DNA of 50,722 nucleotides from Acidimicrobiaceae bacterium. GTDB lineage: Bacteria > Actinomycetota > Acidimicrobiia > Acidimicrobiales > RAAP-2. The notes beneath the pieces were generated by a model. The model ran no database searches. It saw nothing but the letters and a program-made list of their open reading frames with translations, and was not told the DNA's origin. The position numbers were made by a program, and so were the translations under genes. Location of the stretch: positions 1-50,722 of the forward strand of contig PLEI01000019.1 of the NCBI GenBank assembly GCA_003136415.1, read 5' to 3'. Shown here one piece after another: positions 34,369 to 42,477 of the stretch (the stretch's first letter is position 1; every line of letters starts with the position of its first letter).

Positions 34369-35900
34369 ATAAGTCACTCGTGCCCCAACCCCGTGTGGGC
34401 GAGGGGCGTGAGGGCACCGTGACGCTCACCTCCCCCGTGCGGGTGCACTACGACGACCAGTTTGCCAACGTCGTCGACGTCTTCGAGGCGGATCTCTTGG
34501 CCAGTGTGGGCTGGGAGGTGTTGCGTGTCGCCAGTCACGAGACGTGCGACATCAGACTCCACTACGACGCCACGCGGCCCGAGGAGCACTACACGCTGAA
34601 CGTGGCCGATCAGATTGACATCGCGGCCTCGAGCGACGCCGGGTTCGCCTACGCCTTCACGACGCTTCGTCAATTGGGTCCGGCGCAACTGTGGTCGGCG
34701 CAGCGAACGACGCTGGGGAGCTGGATCCTCGATGGTGTGAGCATCGTTGACGGCCCCACATTTGTGTGGCGCGGCGTGCACCTGGACGTCTCACGCCACT
34801 TCTTCGATGTCGAGACCGTGCTTCGACTCATCGATCTTCTGGCGGCGCACCGTCTGAATCGACTTCAACTGCACCTCAACGACGACCAGGGATGGCGCAT
34901 CGAGGTGCCCGCATGGCCCCGACTGACGACGGTGGGCGCGATGCGCTCGGGCTCACCGGTGGGTCACGAACTCGACGATCGGCGCGACGAGGTCCCCCAC
35001 GGTGGTTTTTACAGCGCCGACGACATTGCCGTCATCGTCGAGCACGCACGGCGACGCCACATCGTCGTCGTCCCCGAAATCGATCTGCCCGGTCACGCCC
35101 AAGCGGTGCTCGCGGGGTACCCCGAGTTCGGCAATGGTCACGAGCACGTGGACGTGTGGACGCACTGGGGGATATCTGAGCACATCCTCAATGTCGAGCC
35201 CGCAACATTGGCCTTCGCCGAGGACGTCGTTCGCTACGTCGCCCGTCTCTTTCCCGGTAGTCCCGTGCACATCGGCGGCGACGAGTGTCCCACCACCGAG
35301 TGGGAGGCCAGTCCTGGCGCGTGCGCGGTGATGGCCCAGTACGGCTTCGAACACGTCAGTCAACTTCAGGGTCTCTACACCCAGCGTCTGGCCGCTGCCC
35401 TGGTGGCCGAGGGCCACGAGGTGCTCGCGTGGGATGAGGTGCTCGACACCGACGTAGCCCCGGGCACCACGATCTGCGCCTGGCGCAGCGAGCAAAAGGG
35501 CGTCGAGGCCGCCGAGCGCGGACTCGACGTCGTGATGGCGCCCATGCAGTACCTCTACCTCGACTGGCTGAGCAGCGACGCACCCGAAGAACCCGTCGCG
35601 GTCGCTCCGGTTCCCTACGTCACCACGTGGGAGAAGGTGTACGGCTTCGAGGTCATCCCCGATGACCTCGACCCGACTCTCACGCACCGGATCCGCGGCG
35701 CGCAGGTGCAACTGTGGACCGAGTACATCGACTCAGTGGCGCGCCTCGACTACATGGCCTTTCCCCGGCTCAGCGCCTTCAGCGAAGTGGTCTGGGGAAC
35801 CGCCGGCGACGTCGAGCAGTTTCGTCCCCGTCTCGAACAGCACCTCGCTCGTCTGGACGCCATGGACGTGTCGTATCGGCCCCTCGACCCGACGAAGTAA
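34365..35900 (+). CDS. Cytoplasmic beta-N-acetylhexosaminidase, glycoside hydrolase family 20
   Basis: 511 residues from GTG 34365 (GTGA overlap with the ATPase). GH20 has a beta-alpha N-domain (about 15-130) and a TIM barrel beginning WRGVHLDVSRHFFDVETVLRLIDLLAAHRLNRLQLHLNDDQGWRIE (about 135-180). The substrate-assisted catalytic pair is D306-E307 in HIGGDECP. Barrel tryptophans for the -1 GlcNAc site are seen in YLDWLSS, TTWEKVYGFE and QVQLWTEY. There is no signal peptide, so it cleaves beta-linked GlcNAc or GalNAc from oligosaccharides after import. Translational coupling to the importer is the best evidence for the importer's substrate. Confidence 0.92.
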   Translation: MNKSLVPQPRVGEGREGTVTLTSPVRVHYDDQFANVVDVFEADLLASVGWEVLRVASHETCDIRLHYDATRPEEHYTLNVADQIDIAASSDAGFAYAFTTLRQLGPAQLWSAQRTTLGSWILDGVSIVDGPTFVWRGVHLDVSRHFFDVETVLRLIDLLAAHRLNRLQLHLNDDQGWRIEVPAWPRLTTVGAMRSGSPVGHELDDRRDEVPHGGFYSADDIAVIVEHARRRHIVVVPEIDLPGHAQAVLAGYPEFGNGHEHVDVWTHWGISEHILNVEPATLAFAEDVVRYVARLFPGSPVHIGGDECPTTEWEASPGACAVMAQYGFEHVSQLQGLYTQRLAAALVAEGHEVLAWDEVLDTDVAPGTTICAWRSEQKGVEAAERGLDVVMAPMQYLYLDWLSSDAPEEPVAVAPVPYVTTWEKVYGFEVIPDDLDPTLTHRIRGAQVQLWTEYIDSVARLDYMAFPRLSAFSEVVWGTAGDVEQFRPRLEQHLARLDAMDVSYRPLDPTK

Positions 35901-35902
35901 CC

Positions 35903-36904
35903 GTGGCCGACACGCTCGAACTCATGGACGCCTTCATGGGTCCGGCGACGCCCGAGGCCATCGAACAGGTGCGCAATGTTGACCGTGCCGCGATGACGGC
36001 GCGATTGCGCGAACTCTCCCTCGGCCCTGAGGTGGTCCAAGAACTCAGCGCGCAGTGGGACGAGACACGCCGCTCGCCACGCTGGTCGTCGCTTCTGGCG
36101 GCCCTGTGTTTGCTCGTCGAGCGCGACCGGGGCCACATCGACGCGCCCATTCCTATTTGGAGGGACCTCGACGAGTACGGCTCGAGCGCACGTCTGCTCT
36201 ACTACTACCTCTTCGCTCTCCAGGGCGAGAAACTCCACGCCCATCACCGCGACCACGGGGTGCCCGACGACGTGAGTCACGCGACGTTCGCGGCGCTTGA
36301 GCGACACGGAGAGACGCACCGCATCAAATTCGGCACCACCGGAGTGGACGCGGGGTGGTGGATGATGCCGATCCTGCGCGGCGAGATGTTGCAGGTGGGC
36401 AGCCTCAAGTTCCACCTGGTCCACCTCGAGGTGGGATCGCTGGCGCCGCGACCCTGGCTCGACGCGACCGCGGTGGGGGAGCATGGCGAGGGCTTTCGTC
36501 CGGGGGACCTCTCCCTGGGCGTGCACATCCCCGCGAGAATCGATCTGACTCCCGCGGTGCTCGACGCGACGTTCGCCCGCGCTCGAGAAGTACTCCCTCT
36601 CGTCTGGCCGAGCTCCACGCGCCGCCTCGCCACCTGCCAATCCTGGATGCTCGACGATCGGCTGATTGCGGCACTGGGAGAGGACAGCAATATTGTTCGA
36701 TTCCAGCGACGTTTTGAACTCATCGAACCCTACGCCGACGACATCAACACCGTGAGGTATTTCGTGTTCGGACGCAACAGTGGCGACGTCGCCGACCTGC
36801 GAGCCACGTCGAGGGTGCAACGCGTCGTGCTCGACGTCCTTCAGTCCGGGGGTTCGTGGCACAGTCGCACGGGGTGGCTGACGTTCGATGCAGCGACATC
36901 GTGA
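35903..36904 (+). CDS. Acyltransferase-like protein of the NAT_N/GNAT_C (DUF5596) type
   Basis: 333 residues; GTG 35903 is 2 bp after the GH20 stop. The N-terminal part is helical (LRELSLGPEVVQELSAQWDE; DEYGSSARLLYYYLFALQGEKLHAHH), then ILRGEMLQVGSLKFHLVHLE, HIPARIDLTPAVLDATFARAREV, CQSWMLDDRLIAALGEDSNIVRFQRRFEL and a C-terminal VQRVVLDVLQSGGSWHSRTGWL. This order fits the NAT_N plus GNAT-like C-terminal pair (PF18082/PF18164), a poorly studied family of predicted acyltransferases; I am moderately sure. Its place behind the hexosaminidase suggests an acetyl or acyl step on the imported amino sugar. Last gene of the operon. Confidence 0.55.
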   Translation: MADTLELMDAFMGPATPEAIEQVRNVDRAAMTARLRELSLGPEVVQELSAQWDETRRSPRWSSLLAALCLLVERDRGHIDAPIPIWRDLDEYGSSARLLYYYLFALQGEKLHAHHRDHGVPDDVSHATFAALERHGETHRIKFGTTGVDAGWWMMPILRGEMLQVGSLKFHLVHLEVGSLAPRPWLDATAVGEHGEGFRPGDLSLGVHIPARIDLTPAVLDATFARAREVLPLVWPSSTRRLATCQSWMLDDRLIAALGEDSNIVRFQRRFELIEPYADDINTVRYFVFGRNSGDVADLRATSRVQRVVLDVLQSGGSWHSRTGWLTFDAATS

Positions 36905-36911
36905 TGCGAAT

Positions 36912-36941
36912 TGGTCCGGTTGACACTGTTGGATTGGACCA
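36912..36941. repeat. Inverted repeat TGGTCC ... GGACCA after the importer operon
   Basis: Six-bp perfect arms (36912-36917 and 36936-36941) around an 18-nt loop, between the operon's last stop and the deoR operators. It could be a weak terminator or part of a regulator site, since ATTGGT-like half-sites lie at 36910, 36933 and 36953. Confidence 0.3.
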
Positions 36942-36978
36942 GGAATCTCCCAATTGGTGTGATTTAGGGGCAAATCCT

Positions 36979-36995
36979 TGTGAGAATTTCTCACG
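36979..36995. promoter_or_regulatory. Distal operator of the deoR gene
   Basis: TGTGAGAATTTCTCACG. The inner 15 bp (36980-36994) are a perfect palindrome GTGAGAA-T-TTCTCAC centred at 36987. It lies 30 bp centre to centre from the proximal operator and matches the importer's distal site. Confidence 0.65.
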
Positions 36996-37001
36996 GGTTC
37001 A

Positions 37002-37030
37002 TTGATTGATGTGAAAAATTCACATAATAT
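37002..37030 (+). promoter_or_regulatory. deoR promoter with the proximal operator in its spacer
   Basis: -35 TTGATT (37002-37007), 17-bp spacer, -10 TAATAT (37025-37030), then 7 nt to GTG 37038. The palindrome ATGTGAA-AAA-TTCACAT (37009-37025) is identical to that at 28707-28723 and fills the spacer. Predicted leaderless and autorepressed. Confidence 0.7.
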
Positions 37031-37037
37031 GGAAGGC

Positions 37038-37820
37038 GTGGACTCCAAAACCCGCCGATCGACCATCGCTGAGCGCTTGAGATCACAAGGCGAGGCGTCC
37101 ATCGTGGAATTGGCCGCTCTCTTTGGCACTTCGGAAATGACCATACGCCGCGACCTCGATCAACTCGAGGAAGACGGGCTCGCGCGACGTGCGCGCGGTG
37201 GAGCTATTTCGGTACAGAGCCGGTCCTTCGAACCGCCCATATTGCAACGCGCGTCGCACTCCTCGGACGCCAAGCACGCCATCGGCGCCGCCGCGGCGTC
37301 AATGTTGCGCGAAAACGAGACGGTGTTCCTCGACGTGGGCACCACCACCCACGAGATGGCCAAGGCCATTCCGTCGGATCTGCCCATCACCGCAATCACC
37401 AGTTCACTCCTGATTGCAATGGAACTCTCCACCAAGCCCGCCGTCAAGACCATCGTCACCGGCGGGGTGATTCGACTCGGCGAGATGAGCTTGATCGGCC
37501 CGCGCGCGCAAGCGTCCTTCGCCGACCTCAACTTCGACGCCGTGTTCATGGGCGTGGCGGGTATCAGCGACGTCAAGGGCCTCACCGAGTACAACCTCGA
37601 CGACGCCGACGTGAAGCGCGCGGCGATGGTGGCGGGTCGGCGCGTCATCGTGCTGGCGGACGAATCCAAGATCGGCCGCGTGGCCCTGGTGACCTTCGCG
37701 CCCATCCATTCTGTCGACGTCCTCGTCACCGATGCGCCAGCGTCGCACCCGGGGATTCGACGTATCCGCGAGCGGGACGTCGACGTCCTGCACGTCCAGT
37801 CCCCAGAAAAGGAGTCATAG
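37038..37820 (+). CDS. DeoR/GlpR-family transcriptional repressor
   Basis: 260 residues from GTG 37038. Residues about 8-55 are the DeoR winged helix-turn-helix (STIAERLRSQGEASIVELAALFGTSEMTIRRDLDQLEEDGLARRARGGA), and about 75-230 the ribose-isomerase-like sensor domain with VFLDVGTTTHEMAKA (phosphate-binding loop), TSSLLIAMEL, VTGGVIRLGEMSLIGP and VLADESKIGR. Effectors in the family are phosphorylated sugars. Starts at 37002 (TTG) or 37029 (ATG) are less likely because both would place the promoter or operator inside the coding sequence. The operators at its own and the importer promoter imply that it controls both units. BtpA/SgcQ-like gene 2 bp downstream. Confidence 0.9.
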   Translation: MDSKTRRSTIAERLRSQGEASIVELAALFGTSEMTIRRDLDQLEEDGLARRARGGAISVQSRSFEPPILQRASHSSDAKHAIGAAAASMLRENETVFLDVGTTTHEMAKAIPSDLPITAITSSLLIAMELSTKPAVKTIVTGGVIRLGEMSLIGPRAQASFADLNFDAVFMGVAGISDVKGLTEYNLDDADVKRAAMVAGRRVIVLADESKIGRVALVTFAPIHSVDVLVTDAPASHPGIRRIRERDVDVLHVQSPEKES

Positions 37821-37822
37821 CA

Positions 37823-38626
37823 ATGTCGCGTTTTCGCACCATCTTTCCGGGGGTTGACAAGCCCCTCATCGCCATGGCGCACGTGCCGCCGCTGCCGGGA
37901 ACCCCCCTCTACGACGCCGCCGCCGGCGTCGAGGGTCTCATTGACCACGTCAAGCGCGACACCGCACTGCTGCTCGAGGCCGGCTTCGACGCCGTGCTCT
38001 TCTGTAACGAGGGCGACCGGCCCTACCAATTGCACGCCGGTCTCGAAGCGTCGGCGGTGATGACGCGCGTGGCCGCCGAGTGCAAGCCCGACGACCGCCC
38101 CTTCGGCGTCGACTACCTCTGGGACGCCCAGTGCGCCATGGCGATCGCCGTGGGCTCGGGTGCGTCGTTCATGCGCGAGGTGATCAACGGGGCCTGGGAA
38201 TCCGACATGGGACCATGGAGCCCCGACGCCGCCAAGCTGATGAGGGACCGGCGCAACTTCGGCCGCGACGACCTGGCGATCTTTGCCAACATCACACCGG
38301 AGTTCGCTTCACCGATTGGCAAGCGCACGCCCGCGCAGATGGCTCGTTCGACCGTGGTGTCGAGTCTGGCTGACGTGATCTTGGTGTCGGGACCCATGGC
38401 GGGCGCCGAGCCCGACGTCCAGACGGTGGCGGACGTGCGCGAGGCCGTCGACTCCAGCGTGCCAGTTCTGCTCAACACCGGGGCCAAGGCTGCGACCATC
38501 GCGAAGTACCTCAAGTTCGCCGACGGCTGCATCGTCGGTTCGGACTTGAAGCGCGACGGCTACACCTGGAATGAAGTCGACCCCGAGCGCGTCAAGCGCT
38601 TCGTCGACGCGGCGCGAAGTGCCTGA
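37823..38626 (+). CDS. BtpA/SgcQ family protein
   Basis: 267 residues, with a strong AAAGGAG site upstream. Predicted TIM-barrel protein of PF03437: LIAMAHVPPLPGTPLYD (about 14-30), AGFDAVLFCNEGDRPY (about 54-69), PFGVDYLWDAQCAMAIAVGSGASFMREVINGAWESDMGPW (about 94-133), DVILVSGPMAGAEPDVQTVADVREAV, VPVLLNTGAKAATIAKYLKFADGCIVGSDLKRDG. The last segments resemble phosphate-binding loops of barrel enzymes. SgcQ stands in an enteric carbohydrate operon and BtpA was first tied to photosystem I stability; no enzyme activity is agreed. The sugar kinase overlap here supports a catabolic, sugar-phosphate role. Confidence 0.85.
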   Translation: MSRFRTIFPGVDKPLIAMAHVPPLPGTPLYDAAAGVEGLIDHVKRDTALLLEAGFDAVLFCNEGDRPYQLHAGLEASAVMTRVAAECKPDDRPFGVDYLWDAQCAMAIAVGSGASFMREVINGAWESDMGPWSPDAAKLMRDRRNFGRDDLAIFANITPEFASPIGKRTPAQMARSTVVSSLADVILVSGPMAGAEPDVQTVADVREAVDSSVPVLLNTGAKAATIAKYLKFADGCIVGSDLKRDGYTWNEVDPERVKRFVDAARSA

Positions 38627-40109
38627 GACGGGACCGCTCCTCCTGGGCATCGACCTGGGTTCCTCGGGGGTGAAAGCCACGCTCGTGAGCCCCGAACGTG
38701 GCATCGTCGCCAGCACCTCGCGCGAAGTCGCGCTCTATAGCGAGTACGTCGGTTGGGCCGAGGCAGATCCGGCCGAGTGGTGGACGGCGACGTGCGAAGT
38801 CATCGCTCGTCTCCTCGCCGAGACCGATGCGTCCAATGCCGACGTGGCGGCGGTGTCGGTGTCGGGCATGGTGCCCGCAGTCGTCATTTGCGATGAGGAC
38901 GGCACGCCGCTGCGGCGCGCCATTCTTCAAAACGACGCGCGTGCGACGAGCGAAATTCGCGAGCTCCAGCGGGCCTTGGAGCACCTGGACCTCCTGCGAC
39001 TGACCGGCTCGGTCTTGTCGCAGCAATCCGTCTCCCCGACGGTGCTGTGGCTGGCGAGAAACGAGTCAGCGTTGTGGTCGCGCACGGCTTCGGTGCAGGG
39101 CTCCTACGACTGGCTCGCTCGTCAGTTCGGAGCATCCGCGCACGTGGAGCAGAACTGGGCCCTCGAGAGCGGCCTGTACGACCTGGACCTGAGACCCCTG
39201 GACTCCGTGCCCGAAGCGACGCAGATCAGCTGGCCCGCGCTCTTGCCGGTGCTGCGTCCGGGCACTATCGCCGGAGAAGTCTCCGCGGAAGCGGCGCGGA
39301 TGAGCGGACTGCGAGCCGGCACGACAATTGTCGTCGGCGGCGCGGACCACGTCCTCTCCGCCTACGGCGCCGGACTGGTGAAGACTGGTGACGCCCTCAT
39401 CAAGCTCGGGGGAGCGGGCGACATCCTCGCGGTCTCGAAGAAGGTGTTCCTCGACCGGCGCCTCTACCTCGACGCTCACCCGATTCCCGGTTCGTGGCTG
39501 CCCAACGGGTGCATGGCCACGAGCGGCTCGGTGCTGCGTTGGGAGCAGACGATCTTCGCGGGTGCTGCGCTGAGTGACCTCGACGAGGAGGCGCACCACG
39601 CCACGCCCGGCGCGCTGGTGTCGTTGCCGTATTTCTTGGGCGAGAAGACCCCGCTGCACGACCCCGACTTGCGGGGCGTCGTCGCGGGGTTGCACCTGGG
39701 CACGACGCGCGGCGACCTGCACCGTTCGTTCCTCGAGGGCATCGCCTACGGATTCAAGTCTCACGTCGACGTCTTCGCCGAGGGCGGGCTGGAGCTGGGC
39801 GACATACGCGTCACCAACGGCGGATCGCGCTCGCGTCTGTGGCGCGAGATCCTGGCCGACGTGCTGCACCGCGATTTGATTTCAATCATCAATCATCCCG
39901 GCGCGTCCTACGGTGCCGCGGTGATCGCCGGCATTGGCACGGGGCTGATTCACGACTGGTCCTACGTCGACGGCGCCCTGGAGAAGGGCGAGGTCATTTC
40001 ACCCAACCCCGAGAACATCGCCGTGTACGAGGAGCGCTTTCAGCAGTTCCTCCAGCTCAGTTCAGCGACGGCGCCCATCTCACATTCACTAGCAAGGAGT
40101 GCCCTATGA
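38619..40109 (+). CDS. FGGY-family carbohydrate kinase (xylulokinase-like)
   Basis: 496 residues. GTG 38619 overlaps the BtpA-like gene by 8 bp; the upstream open stretch is a shadow. Actin-fold kinase with LLGIDLGSSGVKATLVS at the N-terminus (phosphate-1), VSVSGMVPAVVICDEDG, TIVVGGADHVLSAYGAGLV (catalytic D in GGADH), IKLGGAGDILAVS, LPYFLGEKTPLHDPDLRGVVAGL and VTNGGSRSRLWREILADVLHRDL (adenosine site). These fit the xylulokinase/ribulokinase branch; the substrate is probably a ketose or polyol but cannot be named. It overlaps the SDR start by 4 bp. Confidence 0.87.
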   Translation: MPETGPLLLGIDLGSSGVKATLVSPERGIVASTSREVALYSEYVGWAEADPAEWWTATCEVIARLLAETDASNADVAAVSVSGMVPAVVICDEDGTPLRRAILQNDARATSEIRELQRALEHLDLLRLTGSVLSQQSVSPTVLWLARNESALWSRTASVQGSYDWLARQFGASAHVEQNWALESGLYDLDLRPLDSVPEATQISWPALLPVLRPGTIAGEVSAEAARMSGLRAGTTIVVGGADHVLSAYGAGLVKTGDALIKLGGAGDILAVSKKVFLDRRLYLDAHPIPGSWLPNGCMATSGSVLRWEQTIFAGAALSDLDEEAHHATPGALVSLPYFLGEKTPLHDPDLRGVVAGLHLGTTRGDLHRSFLEGIAYGFKSHVDVFAEGGLELGDIRVTNGGSRSRLWREILADVLHRDLISIINHPGASYGAAVIAGIGTGLIHDWSYVDGALEKGEVISPNPENIAVYEERFQQFLQLSSATAPISHSLARSAL

Positions 40110-40870
40110 GTCTGCCCCTCGCCGCCGTTACCGGAGCGGGATCGGGAATCGGCGCGGCCATCGCCGCCGAACTCGGACGTCGGGGCTATCACGTGGTGGT
40201 GAGCGACATCGACGCCGAGGCCGCCGAAGCGACGGCGCGCGCAATAGCGAGTGCCGAATTTCACCGCCTCGACGTGACCAATCCGGCGGCGTGCGACGCC
40301 TTCGTTGAGGAGATCGTCGCCACCCACGGTCGCCTCGACGTGTGGGTCTCCAACGCCGGGATTTCGAAGATGCAGCGCTTTCTCGACGTCTCGCCGGCTG
40401 ACCTGGCGCGCAACTTCGAGGTGAACACCTTCGGCGTCTTCTACTGTGGCCAGTCGGCCGCGCGCGCCATGATCCAACTCGGCACGCGGGGCCGCATCAT
40501 CAACACGGCGTCCATGGCCTCCAAGCAGGGCCGCGTGCCGTTCCTCGCGGACTACGTCGCGAGCAAGTTCGCGGTGCTGGGTCTCACTCAAGCGATGGCC
40601 TTCGAACTCGCCCCCCACGACATCCGGGTCAACTGCGTTTGCCCGGGTTTCGTCGCGACGCCCATGCAGACGCGCGAGCTCGCCTGGGAGGCCCACTTGC
40701 GCGGAAGCGACCCCGAAACGGTGAAGCAGATGTGGATCAACGACACGCCGCTGGGTCGCTTGCAGACCCCTGAGGACGTCGCCAGGGTGGTGGCGTTCTT
40801 GGCGTCGGACGACGCGGAGTTCATCACCGGTGAGGCGATCTCGGTCAACGGTGGAGCTTTCATGGACTGA
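40106..40870 (+). CDS. Short-chain dehydrogenase/reductase (sugar or polyol type)
   Basis: 254 residues; ATG 40106 in an ATGA overlap with the kinase and AAGGAG 10 nt upstream. Classical SDR: TGAGSGIG (9-16), SDID at the cofactor ribose (acidic, so NAD is likely), SNAG, NTASMASKQGR with the catalytic Ser, and YVASK with Tyr and Lys, then NCVCPGFVATPM. In a DeoR-BtpA-kinase-SDR operon it would oxidise a polyol or sugar to the ketose that the kinase phosphorylates. Last gene of the unit; the next gene has its own promoter. Confidence 0.87.
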   Translation: MSLPLAAVTGAGSGIGAAIAAELGRRGYHVVVSDIDAEAAEATARAIASAEFHRLDVTNPAACDAFVEEIVATHGRLDVWVSNAGISKMQRFLDVSPADLARNFEVNTFGVFYCGQSAARAMIQLGTRGRIINTASMASKQGRVPFLADYVASKFAVLGLTQAMAFELAPHDIRVNCVCPGFVATPMQTRELAWEAHLRGSDPETVKQMWINDTPLGRLQTPEDVARVVAFLASDDAEFITGEAISVNGGAFMD

Positions 40871-40929
40871 CCGCGACGTCAGTTACATCGCCGTTACCAT
40901 CACGAAATACTCCGTACACATAGCCGACC

Positions 40930-40935
40930 TAGGTT
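40930..40935 (+). promoter_or_regulatory. -10 box of the ATP-grasp operon (TAGGTT), leaderless start
   Basis: TAGGTT is directly followed by ATGAGA and ATG 40942, that is 6 nt to the second ATG. This favours the second ATG as the start, because the first would fall immediately after the -10 box and upstream of the expected transcript start. Confidence 0.5.
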
Positions 40936-40941
40936 ATGAGA

Positions 40942-42477
40942 ATGGGAGTCGTATTCGAGGGTGACGCGACGGGCGCCTGGAACGAAATGTTCTCCGCTCC
41001 TGGTCAGCCCCGCCCAATATATGAACGCCTTCTCGCTGATTTGAACGCGTATCAGCCCCAGGAACTTCGCCTGCGCTCGGATCAACTGTCGCGCACCTTA
41101 ATCGAACGCGGCGTCACTTTCGCCCACAGCGGCGAGGAGCGACCTTTCCCCCTGGACCTGGTCCCGCGCATTCTCGGGGCCCTCGAGTGGGACCGTCTTT
41201 CGCGCGGTATTGCCCAGCGGGTCCAGGCCCTCGAGGCGTTTCTCGCCGACGTCTACGGTCCGGGCAAGATCTTCGACGAAGGTCTCATGCCGCGCGCGGT
41301 CATCACGTCGAGTCCGCACTTTTGTCGGGCGGCCTTTGGGATCACGCCGCCCAACGGCGTGCGTATCGCGGTGGCGGGCATCGATCTGATTCGCGACGAG
41401 CACGGCAACTTCTGCGTCTTGGAGGACAACGTTCGCATCCCCTCGGGCGTGAGCTACGTCATCGAGAACCGCCGGGCCATGACCCAGGCGTTCTCGGCGC
41501 TGTTCTCGGATCACCGGGTGCACCCAGTCGACTCGTACCCGTCACGCCTCTTCTCGGCGCTGCTGGCGGCCGCTCCGCGCAAGGCGGTCGATCCGGTCAT
41601 CGTGGTCCTGAGCCCGGGCGTGCACAACGCGGCGTACTTCGAGCACGTGCTGCTCGCGCGCATGATGGGCGTGGAGCTCGTCGAAGGCCGCGACCTGGTG
41701 TGCCGTTCGAACCACGTCTACATGCGCACCACCAACGGCGAGCGCGCGGTGCACGTGATCTATCGGCGAGTGGACGACGACTGGCTGGATCCGCTGCAGT
41801 TCCGACCCGACACGGTGATCGGCGTCGCGGGACTGGTGAACGCCGCGCGCGCCGGCAACGTCGTCCTCTCGAACGGCATCGGTAACGGCGTCGCCGACGA
41901 CAAGCTCGTCTACACCTACGTGCCCGAATTCATCCGCTTCTACCTCGGTGAGAAGCCGTTGCTCGACAACGTCGAGACCTATCGCCTCGAGGACGCCGAA
42001 GCGCGCGCCGAGGTGCTGGGTTCTCTCGCGAAATACGTAATCAAGCCGGTGGACGGCTCGGGCGGCAGGGGCATCGTCATTGGCCACCACGCGACCAAGA
42101 CCGAACTGCGGTCCCTGCATAAGGCCATCGTGGCCTCTCCGCGCAGTTACATCGCTCAGCGGCCCGTCGCGTTGTCGACGCACCCGACCTTCGTCGGCGA
42201 CGCCATCTCGCCGCGACACATCGACCTACGTCCGTTCGCGGTCAATGACGGCGAGGACGTCTGGGTCCTGCCCGGAGGACTCACTCGCGTGGCCCTGGGC
42301 GAGGGTGAGTTGATCGTCAACTCCTCGCGCGGTGGCGGGTCGAAGGACACCTGGGTCCTCAACGACGAGAGCATTCCGTTCCGCGGGGCGGTTCCGCCGG
42401 CTAGTCATCGCTCGCGCCGTTATCCGCCCCCGCCGCGTCAGAACGAAGAATACGTCGCCCAGAAGGGTGAACAATGA
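40942..42477 (+). CDS. Circularly permuted ATP-grasp protein (CP_ATPgrasp, DUF404/407 type)
   Basis: 511 residues. The family is homologous to Rv2411c of Mycobacterium tuberculosis and to predicted amide-bond ligases. Visible segments are RPFPLDLVPRIL, FLADVYGPGKIFDEGLMP, AGIDLIRDEHGNFCVLEDNVRIPSGVSYVIENR (ATP-grasp acid and asparagine cluster, about 150-182), VVLSPGVHNAAYFEHVLLARMMGVELVEGRDL, YVIKPVDGSGGRGIVIG (glycine-rich ATP lid) and IDLRPFAVNDGEDVWVLPGGLTRVALGEGELIVNSSRGGGSKDTWV at the C-terminus. Its overlap with an alpha-E gene and a transglutaminase matches the conserved three-gene unit thought to make and process an unknown peptide. Confidence 0.88.
   Translation: MGVVFEGDATGAWNEMFSAPGQPRPIYERLLADLNAYQPQELRLRSDQLSRTLIERGVTFAHSGEERPFPLDLVPRILGALEWDRLSRGIAQRVQALEAFLADVYGPGKIFDEGLMPRAVITSSPHFCRAAFGITPPNGVRIAVAGIDLIRDEHGNFCVLEDNVRIPSGVSYVIENRRAMTQAFSALFSDHRVHPVDSYPSRLFSALLAAAPRKAVDPVIVVLSPGVHNAAYFEHVLLARMMGVELVEGRDLVCRSNHVYMRTTNGERAVHVIYRRVDDDWLDPLQFRPDTVIGVAGLVNAARAGNVVLSNGIGNGVADDKLVYTYVPEFIRFYLGEKPLLDNVETYRLEDAEARAEVLGSLAKYVIKPVDGSGGRGIVIGHHATKTELRSLHKAIVASPRSYIAQRPVALSTHPTFVGDAISPRHIDLRPFAVNDGEDVWVLPGGLTRVALGEGELIVNSSRGGGSKDTWVLNDESIPFRGAVPPASHRSRRYPPPPRQNEEYVAQKGEQ

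Noticed and set aside
35750-37144. Minus-strand frame of 464 codons opposite the GNAT_C-like gene
   Set aside because: It runs through the operators and into the deoR start, has low-complexity Arg/Glu content and covers a frame better explained by the plus-strand gene.
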